Assembly: GCF_013177315.1 (NCBI RefSeq)
Contig: NZ_CP053661.1
Span: 4,774,001-4,838,000 of the forward strand
Source: Thermoleptolyngbya sichuanensis A183
Lineage (GTDB): Bacteria > Cyanobacteriota > Cyanobacteriia > Elainellales > Elainellaceae
Length of the DNA: 64,000 nt
Direction: 5' to 3'
Shown piece after piece: positions 1-7,718 of this stretch. The position numbers were made by a program, and so were the translations under genes. The notes beneath the pieces were generated by a model, which saw nothing but the letters and a program-made list of their open reading frames with translations, searched no databases and was not told where the DNA came from. The first letter of the stretch is position 1. Each line of letters starts with the position of its first letter.

Positions 1-137
1 AAGCAACATAGGCTACAAACTCAAGGGCTTGAAACCCAGCCCTCGCCTGCTGCCCTCCCAAAACCTGGCACCTGATCCCTAGAAAGCGGTATGGTCGAAA
101 TGGGCAGACCACTCCTCATCCTGCCACGCCGCATCCG

Positions 138-1370
138 TTGAACCTCCAGTCTCTCATCATTCTTGTTGCACCCCCCATTCTTGGCGGGATCATTGGCTAT
201 TTCACCAATGACATCGCCATCAAAATGCTCTTTCGCCCCTACAAGCCGATTCACCTTGGCGGACGGCGACTGCCTTTTACGCCGGGGCTAATTCCAGCAA
301 ACCAAGAGCGACTAGCCCAGCGTATTTCTAACGCCATTCTCGGATCGCTGCTGACCCCAGAAGAACTGCAAAACATTGCCCGACGGCTCTTGCAGCCGGA
401 GCGTGTGCAGGCGGCAATTCAGTGGCTCCTCTCGCTCACCCTGACCCAGATTCAGCAGGGCAACGAGCAGCGCACGGTCAAAATTGTCTCCAACATTCTG
501 CACGATCTGGTAGGACAGTCGTTGCCCCGCACAATCAAGGTGCTGGCGCGGCGCGAAGATTTTCTAGAAGCCCAGCTCAATCAGCTATTTGACCAAGTAT
601 TGCTGGAGTTTCAGTTTTCTCAGTCGCAGGCCGAGCAGCTTTCCAAATGGATGCTGGATGCAGTGCTGCCCCCAGACGTGCTGCGTCAGGGCGCGATCGA
701 CTTCCTCACCGATCGCAACATTCAGGTCATCGACGAAAGCTTTCGGTCAAAAACCAGCGGCACCTACTGGGTCGTGGCAAACCTGTTTGGCGTGCGAAAT
801 GCACTGGTGCGGCTGCGAACCCACTGTCTAGACGAACCCGATGCCAGCAACGCCGTAATCAAGGAACTCATCCGCACGCTGAATATTCAGGATCGGCTGC
901 GGGAAGTGCTGCAAAATCTGTCGCTGCAAAACCTGCCCGTGTCTACAGTGCGACAATTGCGCCGGACGCTGCGCGACAACTTTCGCCACTATTTGCAAAC
1001 CCAGGGCGAAGAGTTGCTGATGGGGCTGAGCAATTCGGTCGATTGGGACAAGGTGGCAGGATTGCTGGTGAACCGACTGCGGGCCTCGGAAGCGGTGAAT
1101 AGTTCGCTGGAGCCTGTCAGCAAGGAACTGGCTCTGGTCTTGGAACGCTATCTGGAGCGGGATCTAGAGGCGATCGTAAAACAGGCGATTCCCATCTTGA
1201 ACCTGGAGCAGGTCATCATGGATCGCGTCAAAGCGACCTCGCCGCAAAACCTGGAAGCCGCCATCCAGGGCATCGTGAAAAGTGAACTCCAGGGCATCGT
1301 GAACCTGGGCGGCATTTTGGGTGTGGTTGTGGGGCTGATGCAGACGGTGTTTGTGCTGCTGACGCGCTAG
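138..1370 (+). CDS. DUF445 family membrane protein
   Basis: A 410-aa protein starting at a TTG codon. It opens with a hydrophobic segment (residues about 5-20) followed directly by [15 protein letters not shown], the hallmark N-terminal motif of the DUF445/YheB-like family. A long helical, charged middle follows, and a second hydrophobic segment closes the protein ([19 protein letters not shown]). This gives two membrane anchors enclosing a large soluble helical domain. The family is widespread but its molecular function is not established; it is often described as an uncharacterised inner-membrane protein. The TTG start is chosen because it lies just before the first membrane segment and no ATG lies nearby. 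No operon partner is evident. Confidence 0.85.
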   Translation: MNLQSLIILVAPPILGGIIGYFTNDIAIKMLFRPYKPIHLGGRRLPFTPGLIPANQERLAQRISNAILGSLLTPEELQNIARRLLQPERVQAAIQWLLSLTLTQIQQGNEQRTVKIVSNILHDLVGQSLPRTIKVLARREDFLEAQLNQLFDQVLLEFQFSQSQAEQLSKWMLDAVLPPDVLRQGAIDFLTDRNIQVIDESFRSKTSGTYWVVANLFGVRNALVRLRTHCLDEPDASNAVIKELIRTLNIQDRLREVLQNLSLQNLPVSTVRQLRRTLRDNFRHYLQTQGEELLMGLSNSVDWDKVAGLLVNRLRASEAVNSSLEPVSKELALVLERYLERDLEAIVKQAIPILNLEQVIMDRVKATSPQNLEAAIQGIVKSELQGIVNLGGILGVVVGLMQTVFVLLTR

Positions 1371-1772
1371 CCAGGAACAAATCGGGAAGCTTTTCGGGAA
1401 TCCATTTATCCAGTTCAGAACAGTCTTCAGGATAGTCCTGAGGACAGACATGCACCACCAAATTACATTCCTCAGGACTGTCTAGTGGACAAATTAATGG
1501 ACAAATTAATGGACAAATTAATGGACAAGTTAGTGGACAAAGTTTGACATAGCTTTGGCCCGCTTCACGCACGACTTCAGGATCAGGTTCTAGACCTTTG
1601 GAATTCTTGACTCACCTGAATTACGCTGAAATTACGCTGATTATTTCGCCTTTTGCTCCCGGCCCTGTCCCTCTGTCCTTTGCCATAGCAGACTTTCTTT
1701 AGGACTTTTCACAGGACGGAATCATACGCGATACTGAGAGGATAGTCTTCAGGACTGTCCAGAGGAACGCAG
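1371..1772. repeat. Spacer with 12-bp periodic repeats upstream of the HTH gene
   Basis: No gene is supported here. The spacer holds several blocks of 12-bp periodic units. Two units of the type AGTCYTSAGGAY lie at 1422-1445, and a single CCTCAGGACTGTC at about 1470-1482. Five tandem units of TGGACAAATTAA or close variants follow at 1486-1545. Two weaker units lie at 1692-1715, and two at 1744-1767. The last pair sits immediately upstream of the HTH start codon at 1773, overlapping its 5' leader and likely ribosome-binding region (AGAGGAA). Similar units lie inside and downstream of the gene. This arrangement suggests operator sites, but that is inference. Confidence 0.7.
1486..1545. repeat. 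Five-unit 12-bp tandem repeat (TGGACAAATTAA type)
   Basis: Units start at 1486, 1498, 1510, 1522 and 1534. The first three are identical; the last two diverge (AAGTTAG, AAAGTTT endings). The 12-bp register and the GGAC core are shared with the TCCTSAGGA units nearby, so this may be a homogenised variant of the same repeat family. Confidence 0.85.
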
Positions 1773-2327
1773 ATGAACGGCGGCGAAATCGACCGAATCC
1801 CGGTCAATCAATTGATGCAGCGATATGGACTGGTCAAAAGCGCTGTCTATAAACGGCTGAACGATCTGGGCATTGACCCTCAAAAGGTCGGCAACAAGTC
1901 CTTTGTCAATGCAGAACAGTTGCGCCTACTCGACGACTTGCACCAGTTCATCAAATCTGGCGGCACGATGCCTGAATTTCTGGAAAGCCGGGGCATTCAG
2001 CCTGCACAAAACTCTTCTTCTGGAGATTCCTCAGGACTGTCCAATATACAGCCTGATGTGATTAATTTAGTGTCGGCGATCGCCGCCCAGTTTGCCAACC
2101 GCCTCCAACCTCCCCAAGACCCCCTCGCCTATTACCAAAAGCTGGAAGACGCAGCGCGAAACGGCTGGCTGATGCGAACCTCCGAGATCGCCGATCTACT
2201 GGATTTGTCAATTTCGGAAATGCAGTACTATGGCGATCGCTTTTCAGAAGCCGGATTTACGTTTACCAAGTCGGGATATCGAGCAGGTGGAGAAACCGCC
2301 TGGAAAGTCTCGAAAGAGCGGAGTTGA
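1773..2327 (+). CDS. Helix-turn-helix DNA-binding protein of unknown role
   Basis: A 184-aa protein with two helix-turn-helix-like segments. One is near the N-terminus (residues about 10-35, VNQLMQRYGLVKSAVYKRL) and resembles a MerR/excisionase-type winged helix. A second is in the C-terminal third (about 134-165, MRTSEIADLLDLSISEMQYY). A serine-rich linker joins them, and part of that linker (SSGDSSGLS) is encoded by a copy of the 12-bp repeat that fills the flanking spacers (2025-2042). The start ATG at 1773 follows an AGAGGA purine stretch. Repeat units overlapping the leader suggest autoregulation or a larger nucleoprotein complex, but binding is not shown. I do not recognise a characterised family. 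It could equally be a plasmid- or phage-derived regulator. Confidence 0.75.
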   Translation: MNGGEIDRIPVNQLMQRYGLVKSAVYKRLNDLGIDPQKVGNKSFVNAEQLRLLDDLHQFIKSGGTMPEFLESRGIQPAQNSSSGDSSGLSNIQPDVINLVSAIAAQFANRLQPPQDPLAYYQKLEDAARNGWLMRTSEIADLLDLSISEMQYYGDRFSEAGFTFTKSGYRAGGETAWKVSKERS

Positions 2328-2449
2328 GTACGGCTAGCGAAATTGGACAGAAATTAGACAGCTATATGACTGCTAATATGCTGTGTGACAGCCAATATGA
2401 AAGTCATCAGGCCCCTTTGCGTCATACGTAGAAGCCTGTAAAATAGAAA

Positions 2450-2469
2450 AGCCAGCGGTTAAGCTGGCT
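2450..2469. other. Stem-loop downstream of the HTH gene
   Basis: AGCCAGC and GCTGGCT form a perfect 7-bp stem around a 6-nt loop. No U-tract follows, so it is an RNA structure candidate rather than a classical terminator. Confidence 0.4.
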
Positions 2470-2526
2470 AGATTTCACGTATTCGATACACTCGATTCTT
2501 TCGATTGTTCGTTCTTTCTTTTTCTT

Positions 2527-2567
2527 AGGTGATGTTAGTGTTCGCACTGGCATCACCTTAGTTTTTG
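2527..2567 (+). terminator. Strong intrinsic terminator with a TTCG tetraloop
   Basis: AGGTGATGTTAGTG pairs with CACTGGCATCACCT over 14 positions (two G-U pairs) around a TTCG tetraloop, and a T-rich run (TTAGTTTTT) follows. It lies 200 bp after the HTH stop, so it could end that mRNA or a separate small RNA from 2330-2560. Confidence 0.75.
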
Positions 2568-2693
2568 GCACAGCTTTGGGCTGAGGTTTGACCAAGGTGA
2601 TGGGCTATCAGTTGCTCTGGCATTTGTCCGCCAGCGGAAGCTCGACCCACCAGTGGGGGCTAGTCTTCCTGAACCCTTTAGCCTTTTCTGTCA

Positions 2694-2784
2694 CAGAACT
2701 TACACGCTTGCGATAAGTTTCTGCGTTTTGGAGGATTTCTCGCGGGCTGCGCCTGCAAGAGATCGCCCAACTGCGTAAGTCCTG
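2694..2784. mobile_element. MITE-like 91-bp element with 6-bp target duplication
   Basis: The left end CAGAACTTAC and the inverted right end CAGGACTTAC match at 9 of 10 positions, and both continue with a CGC/GCA-type sequence. The element is flanked on both sides by CTGTCA (2688-2693 and 2785-2790), as expected of a target-site duplication. The interior has no ORF of note. It lies inside the 12-bp repeat region. The parent transposon family is not identified from this window. Confidence 0.6.
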
Positions 2785-3243
2785 CTGTCAATTAAAACTA
2801 TAACATGTCCTGAGGACAGTCCTGAGGACTTTTGAGGCTTTCCTAAAAACTTTCCTAAAGACTTTCCTCAGGATTTTCCTCACAGGCTCGCCACAGCTTT
2901 GTCCTCAGGAGAGTCCTGAGAACTGTCCTTAGGAATATACAGATAGTAAACGCCTGCTGAAAGATTTCCCACAGTTCAGTTCTCAAGATGGTTCTTAGGA
3001 AAGTCCCCAAGACAACAGGACTTCCCTGAAATCGTTTCGGAGCGCTTTTCTAAAAATTTTCCTGGGAAGCTCAATGGCAAGATTGTTTGCAGGACAGTCC
3101 TGAGAACATAGTGGTATTTCTAGACGTTATGCCGCAAACTTTTCTACGAAGCTTCCCAGCAAATCTTGGCAATGATTTGTCCTCAGAAAAGTCTTGAGGA
3201 TAGTCCTCAGGACTGCTTTGCGATTATTCTGTGGAGACGCAGG

Positions 3244-3636
3244 CTAACTGCCTTGCTGACGAAGCCGCTCTAGCTCTGCCCGCATCGCAGAAATTTGCTC
3301 TGTCAGGTCTTTCAAGTCTGCCTGAATATCAGGCGGGGCCACGGGCACACCGCCAGTCGAGGCGGTTGGGCCGCTGGAGGAGCCAGCAGGGCCACTCCAG
3401 GAAGCCCCTGCTGGACGCTGCGCCATCAGGTTATCTAAAAAGGCACGGGCCTCTTGCTCCGTCACTTCGCCTTTGGCAGCCAGATCGTCGGCCAGCCCGC
3501 TGGGGTCAGTCCGCAGCCGCGCCAGGGTTTCTTCACGCCGCTGGCTGTCTTGAATCGTTTCGGCCAGCGTGCTGGCGGCTCCCAAGGTGACGCGAAAGCC
3601 TTTTTGTATCCCTTGCAAAATTTCGTCGGGGTTCAT
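3244..3636 (-). CDS. Phasin-like / PHA-synthesis-associated small helical protein
   Basis: A 130-aa protein on the minus strand. The first 75 residues form an amphipathic helical region (GIQKGFRVTLGAASTLAETI) and a segment like EVTEQEARAFLDNLM, which resembles the phasin-like PhaF/PhaI family. A proline/glycine/serine-rich linker follows (about 76-100), and a C-terminal coiled-coil-like stretch (LKDLTEQISAMRAELERLR) ends the protein. Related proteins are common in cyanobacteria and their exact role is uncertain. Its 3' end abuts the 12-bp repeat field. The family assignment is tentative; the existence of the gene is well supported by its composition and start (ATG at 3636). Confidence 0.7.
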   Translation of the reverse strand: MNPDEILQGIQKGFRVTLGAASTLAETIQDSQRREETLARLRTDPSGLADDLAAKGEVTEQEARAFLDNLMAQRPAGASWSGPAGSSSGPTASTGGVPVAPPDIQADLKDLTEQISAMRAELERLRQQGS

Positions 3637-3754
3637 GAGTTCAGTTCCGAGTTTTAGTCAATAATCCGGCATCGGCCCGGCTTCACTCACGTTACAACAC
3701 CTGCCTGAAATCGCCAAATGAGTTGCCGACAGAACTCGCTGCGAGAAATCATTC

Positions 3755-3771
3755 CAAGCTTAAAAAGCTTG
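3755..3771. other. Short perfect hairpin in the spacer before dacB
   Basis: CAAGCTT and AAGCTTG flank a 3-nt AAA loop in the 283-bp divergent spacer between the phasin-like gene and the peptidase gene. Its function is unknown and it may be incidental. Confidence 0.3.
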
Positions 3772-3919
3772 TCGCAAGCGCATCAGTCTTACCCAATTAG
3801 CCTTGCCCAAGTTGTGATGAATTGAATTGCACTCGATTCGGATTGCTTAAGATACTAAAGAGTGCCGCCAGAAGTGGCATTCAACCATAGTTCACGAATG
3901 CGATTTACGGGAGTAGGCT

Positions 3920-5347
3920 GTGCGGGTCAGCATTCTGCGAGAGCGTCTGCAAAATCGTCAAAACCACTGTTCGGGTAGGCTGCGATCTGGCCGACAGAAG
4001 GCTCGATATGGCGCTAGATGGATGTCGGCACTGCTGGGCTGTTTGAGTGTTGGACTGTTTCCTATGGAACTGTTGGCAGCGGAGCAAGAAACTGCTGAGC
4101 CGATGCAAGTGGTAGATTGGGCGGGCTGGAAAGACAGCAGTTGGCTGGAGGCGCTGGTGCAGCCGCAGCTTGTGCAAGATCCAACGGCGATCGCCGCCCT
4201 TCGTCAACACTTGCTGGCCCTGGAGGCGATGGGAATGCCCGCCAGCGCTCAGGGGATATGGGTGCAGTCGGGCAGCCAAATTTTGAGTGAACACAAAGGT
4301 CTGGAGCCGATTCCAGCGGCCTCGCTGACCAAAATTCCGACCACGCTGGCAGCGCTTAAAACCTGGGGTACGTCGCATACGTTCAATACCACTGTGGGCG
4401 TGACGGGGCCCATCAAAAATGGCGTGGTGCGCGGCGATCTGGTGATTCAGGGCGGCGGCGATCCGCTGTTTGTCTGGGAGGAGGCGATCGCCCTGGGAAA
4501 TGCCTTAGAACAGCGGGGCATCCGGCGGGTAGAGGGCAATCTGGTGATCGCGGGCAACTTTGCCATGAACTTCAAAGGCGATCCCCAAACGGCCGGGGCA
4601 CTCCTGCGACAGGGGATCAACGCTGACCTGTGGACAGGCGAAGCGCAGACCCAATACACCCAGCTTCCGCCCGGTACGCCCCAGCCCCGCGTGGCGATCG
4701 CGGGTGAAGTGGTTAGCCTAGCCCAGCCGCCTGTCTTTACGCCCGTGCTGCAACGCCGCTCCCTCAGCCTGGTGCAGGTATTGAAGGCAATGAATATTTT
4801 CAGCAACAACTTCATTGCCGACTCAGTGGCGCAACAGCTTGGCGGTGGCTCGGCGGTGGCTCGAACAGCAGCAGCGGCGGCAAACATACCCGCTGAAGAA
4901 GTCCGGCTGATCAACGGCTCCGGGCTGGGCGAAGAAAACCAGATTTCTCCCCGCGCTGTGGTGGCGATGCTGACGGCAACCCAGCGATCGCTCCAGGCGG
5001 AGGGACTCAGCGTGTCTGACCTGTTTCCCGTCGTCGGGCGCGAACGGGGAACCCTAGGCGATCGCCGCATTACGGCCGGCACGCCGGTCAAAACAGGCAC
5101 GCTCGATCGGGTCAGTTCGCTGGCGGGGGCCCTACCGACGCGCGATCGCGGCGTAGTGTGGTTTGCCATTATCGACATTGGCACAGCCGACCTGGGCAGC
5201 GTCCGCGCCGAGCAAGACCGCCTCTTGCAAGCCCTCGTCAGCCAGTGGGGAGAAGCAACCCCCGTTCCCGCAGAAATTCAGCCGAGCGATCGCCTGCCCA
5301 TCTATCAACAGCAGCTTGGCGACCCAGCACGAAACGTACCGCGATAG
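3920..5347 (+). CDS. dacB: D-alanyl-D-alanine carboxypeptidase/endopeptidase (PBP4, S13 family)
   Basis: A 475-aa penicillin-binding protein of the PBP4/S13 class, which trims or cleaves peptidoglycan peptides in the periplasm. The three active-site motifs are visible: SLTK at residues 135-138 (catalytic serine and lysine), SNN at 295-297, and KTGT at 391-394. The N-terminus begins with a basic region and a hydrophobic signal segment (SALLGCLSVGLFPMELLAAE). The start may therefore be the GTG at 3920 or the internal ATG at 4022, which leaves a conventional signal peptide. It converges on the LptC-like gene downstream, with a 73-bp pyrimidine-rich spacer between them. Confidence 0.9.
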   Translation: MRVSILRERLQNRQNHCSGRLRSGRQKARYGARWMSALLGCLSVGLFPMELLAAEQETAEPMQVVDWAGWKDSSWLEALVQPQLVQDPTAIAALRQHLLALEAMGMPASAQGIWVQSGSQILSEHKGLEPIPAASLTKIPTTLAALKTWGTSHTFNTTVGVTGPIKNGVVRGDLVIQGGGDPLFVWEEAIALGNALEQRGIRRVEGNLVIAGNFAMNFKGDPQTAGALLRQGINADLWTGEAQTQYTQLPPGTPQPRVAIAGEVVSLAQPPVFTPVLQRRSLSLVQVLKAMNIFSNNFIADSVAQQLGGGSAVARTAAAAANIPAEEVRLINGSGLGEENQISPRAVVAMLTATQRSLQAEGLSVSDLFPVVGRERGTLGDRRITAGTPVKTGTLDRVSSLAGALPTRDRGVVWFAIIDIGTADLGSVRAEQDRLLQALVSQWGEATPVPAEIQPSDRLPIYQQQLGDPARNVPR

Positions 5348-5420
5348 GCCGCCTATTGAGAGAAGAAGTTTCGTTTTTTGCTCTTCGTTCTTCCCTCTTT
5401 CTTCCCGCCTTCCCTCCACC
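5348..5420. repeat. Pyrimidine-rich convergent spacer dacB-lptC
   Basis: A CT-rich 73-bp spacer between two convergent genes. Its segment TCTTCGTTCTTCCCTCT (5382-5398) is the exact complement of a segment in the trmB-GT39 convergent spacer. Confidence 0.6.
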
Positions 5421-6557
5421 TCAAAGCCCTTCAGGAATAATCTCCGTCACTACGCGCCCGCCACTAACGGTCACAGTCTGCCGCTCTAGCTTGCCGACAG
5501 CACGGGGGCCTCGCATGGTGACGGGTGGATCGGTCTGGCGATAGTCCACATCCCCCTCGGCAACGACCTCACGGCTGCGGATATTCCAGTCCAGTCGGTT
5601 GGCATTGAGTTGCGCCTGGTTGCGCTGCCCCACGGCGCGGACGTTCCCCGTGAGCGTTGCCGTTTGCGGGCCCAGGTTAAACCGTCCGGCATTTGCGGCT
5701 AAGGTCACTTGCTCCTGCCGCTGAATCACCGTCACAGGCTGGTCGGTACTCAGCACCTCCTGCGGCACATTCCACACTAGGGAATTGCTGCTAATTTGCA
5801 GCGGCGGGTTGCTGGTGACAATGCGGGCGCTGTTGGTCAGGGTCAGCACGTTGGTTTGCAGGTTCAGATTGCCCTGGTTGCCCTGGGCCACATCGCTCAC
5901 CTGCTGGTTCAAGAACCGGGTCACTTGCAGCGGGCGATCGCTCACCACCTGTTCTCGCTGCATCAGCCACACGAGCCGCTCTGCCTTCAGTTGCAGGACG
6001 GGATCAGTCGTCGTCGCAGTGACCTGCCCGCTCAGTTCCATGCGGCGTTCTTTGTTGAAAATTTGCGCCTGGTCTGCGGCGATCTGAATCTGCGGGTGGG
6101 TTCCCGTCAGGTCTTTGCGAAGAATCAACAGACTGCGATTCGGAATCCACTCCAGTTCCTGCGCCTTCAGCACCGCCTTGCTTTCTAGGTCAATTGCCTC
6201 GATGTCGCCCCGCAGGAAAATCTTCTCGCCATTTTGCAGAATTTCACCCGACTGCGCCCTTACCTGATAGGCCGCTTTTCCATCTTGATAGAGTTCGCCT
6301 TCGGGCAGGGTCAATCTGGCGATTTGCTTATCTTCGCTATAGGTCGCCTGCTTAGCCGTAATGCGCCAGACCGTTTTGCCCTGTTCATCTGCCTGATCCA
6401 GCGTAATGTTGTTGAAGGTCAGGTTGGTATCAATTTGCTGAACCGCAGCGCTATCCCGCGCCAGCCGCTCCGAGGCACGGTTTCTAGGCTGGCAAGCCGT
6501 CAACCCGACCATCAACCCTGCGGTCAGCAAAGCCCAGATAGAGATAAAACGAGGCAT
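5421..6557 (-). CDS. lptC: LptC-like lipopolysaccharide-export lipoprotein with OstA-type repeats
   Basis: A 378-aa protein when started at the ATG at 6557. The N-terminus is a lipoprotein signal with lipobox LTAC. The body is a run of beta-rich repeats of the LptC then LptA/OstA type (phrases such as ITLDQADEQGKTVWRI and LTGNVRAV). In the LPS transport bridge, LptC receives LPS from LptFG and passes it to LptA. Cyanobacterial versions are often longer than the enterobacterial protein, as here. An upstream TTG at 6581 adds eight residues but places the signal peptide less well. It converges with dacB. Confidence 0.8.
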   Translation of the reverse strand: MPRFISIWALLTAGLMVGLTACQPRNRASERLARDSAAVQQIDTNLTFNNITLDQADEQGKTVWRITAKQATYSEDKQIARLTLPEGELYQDGKAAYQVRAQSGEILQNGEKIFLRGDIEAIDLESKAVLKAQELEWIPNRSLLILRKDLTGTHPQIQIAADQAQIFNKERRMELSGQVTATTTDPVLQLKAERLVWLMQREQVVSDRPLQVTRFLNQQVSDVAQGNQGNLNLQTNVLTLTNSARIVTSNPPLQISSNSLVWNVPQEVLSTDQPVTVIQRQEQVTLAANAGRFNLGPQTATLTGNVRAVGQRNQAQLNANRLDWNIRSREVVAEGDVDYRQTDPPVTMRGPRAVGKLERQTVTVSGGRVVTEIIPEGL

Positions 6558-6784
6558 CAAAGTCACCCAATCTTTACCCAACTCGAAGCATGAGGGGCGA
6601 TCGCCCAGCCAGGAGTACCGCTTCAGGGTTCTGAATCTGTCCCAGCCTCTACCTTAGACGACGGACGGCCGCTGTTGCTCCTGCGGGTAGACAGATTTTG
6701 CGCGATCCGCTGGTTCACCCTCCACCATTCACCAGGGTTGCTGACAAACCCCTAGCCGCATTCAAGCGTCTATTTTGACTCTTG

Positions 6785-7396
6785 CTATTCTGACTCTTGC
6801 TCATCCGACAGCCCAATACCCGACAGCGGACGATAGGTGTAGTTGTGTCGGGGCGTTTTCTGGATGTCTTCTTTAATAGAATCCAGGTCGATGTAGCGAT
6901 CGGCTACGTTAATCAGGCTATCGCTGGTCATTGAGCGCAGGCTGACCACCTCCACCCGCACGCCCCGATAGCTCACCGCATCTACGGCATAGGCCAGGTC
7001 GCCATCCCCGCTCACCAGCACCGCCGTATCATAGGCCCCCACCAGCGCCATCATATCTACGGCAATTTCTACGTCCAAATTGGCTTTTTTGGAACCATCC
7101 GGCAGTTGCACCAGGTCTTTGGAAATCACGCGATAGCCATTGCGCCGCATCCACAGTAAAAAGCCCTGCTGCTTCTCGTTGGTGCGGTCTACGCCAGTGT
7201 AGAAGAACGACCGCAGCAGCCGTGAGCCAGATGTAAGGCGGCAGAGCAGCTTAGTATAGTCAATTTCAATGCCGAGTTGTAGCGCGGCATAAAACAGGTT
7301 AGACCCGTCGATAAAAATGGCCACACGGCCGCGATTTTCTAGCACCTGCTCTGGAGTAAACACTGCATCGCTCTCTGTATGGTGGCTTAGCATCAC
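6785..7396 (-). CDS. LabA-like NYN domain protein (DUF88)
   Basis: A 203-aa NYN-domain protein (PIN-like fold, putative RNase). It has the N-terminal AIFIDGSNLFYAA motif with the first acidic residue. The central ANLDVEIAVDMM carries further acidic residues, and VLVSGDGDLAYAVDA carries the last acidic pair. This resembles cyanobacterial LabA and related proteins, which in Synechococcus influence circadian output, but a clock role here is only a possibility. It lies downstream of metG on the same strand, separated by a 322-bp spacer carrying a tandem repeat, so independent transcription is likely. Confidence 0.85.
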   Translation of the reverse strand: MMLSHHTESDAVFTPEQVLENRGRVAIFIDGSNLFYAALQLGIEIDYTKLLCRLTSGSRLLRSFFYTGVDRTNEKQQGFLLWMRRNGYRVISKDLVQLPDGSKKANLDVEIAVDMMALVGAYDTAVLVSGDGDLAYAVDAVSYRGVRVEVVSLRSMTSDSLINVADRYIDLDSIKEDIQKTPRHNYTYRPLSGIGLSDEQESE

Positions 7397-7718
7397 ATTT
7401 AGCCTCTTAAAATTATCTGTGTATTTTTTCCAAGGGATGTATTTTCAAAGGTTCCGAAGGGTTTATTAAACGATTTATCCTTAGAAACAAAAAGAAAAGA
7501 CAGTCTTTGAACGGTCAATTGAAACGGTCAGTTGAAAAGTAAACAAAAACAAAGCGCAACGTCAATCAAAATTGCATCGGACAAGATTTGAATTTGAATC
7601 AGTTTAAATCGGGCAGTTTGAATCGAGCAGTTTGAGTCGAGCAATTTGAATTGGGCAGATCGAACCGGACAGATCGAACCAGGCGAATTGAATCGAGTCA
7701 ACGGTCTTCAGGAAGCTA
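7397..7718. repeat. Spacer with a 14-bp tandem repeat array
   Basis: This spacer between the metG stop and the labA-like start contains at least six consecutive 14-bp units at 7611-7694. Units start at 7611, 7625, 7639, 7653, 7667 and 7681, with consensus GRGCAGWTYGAAYC. Weaker units extend left to about 7579. No spacer sequences lie between units, so it is not a CRISPR. The rest is AT-rich and holds no gene I can support. It probably includes the labA-like promoter. Confidence 0.8.

Larger units (their letters stand above)
2328..3243. repeat. Long non-coding spacer with terminator, MITE-like element and 12-bp repeats
   Basis: About 0.9 kb without a credible gene. From left to right it holds a short hairpin (2450-2469), a strong terminator (2527-2567), a 91-bp element with terminal inverted repeats and a 6-bp target duplication (2694-2784), and then blocks of 12-bp units. 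The units start at 2806 and 2818, at 2839-2880 (TTTCCT every 12 bp), at 2901, 2913 and 2925, at 2979, 2991 and 3003, at about 3091-3107, and at 3179, 3191 and 3203. The recurring palindromic core is TCCT(C/G)AGGA. Spacing inside each block is exactly 12 bp. Confidence 0.75.

Noticed and set aside
1228-1572. 114-aa minus-strand frame with repeated CPLI units
   Set aside because: The repeated peptide comes from the 12-bp tandem repeat at 1486-1545, and the rest overlaps the end of the DUF445 gene.
7611-7694. Possible CRISPR array
   Set aside because: Units of 14 bp are contiguous with no spacers and are degenerate; no cas genes nearby.
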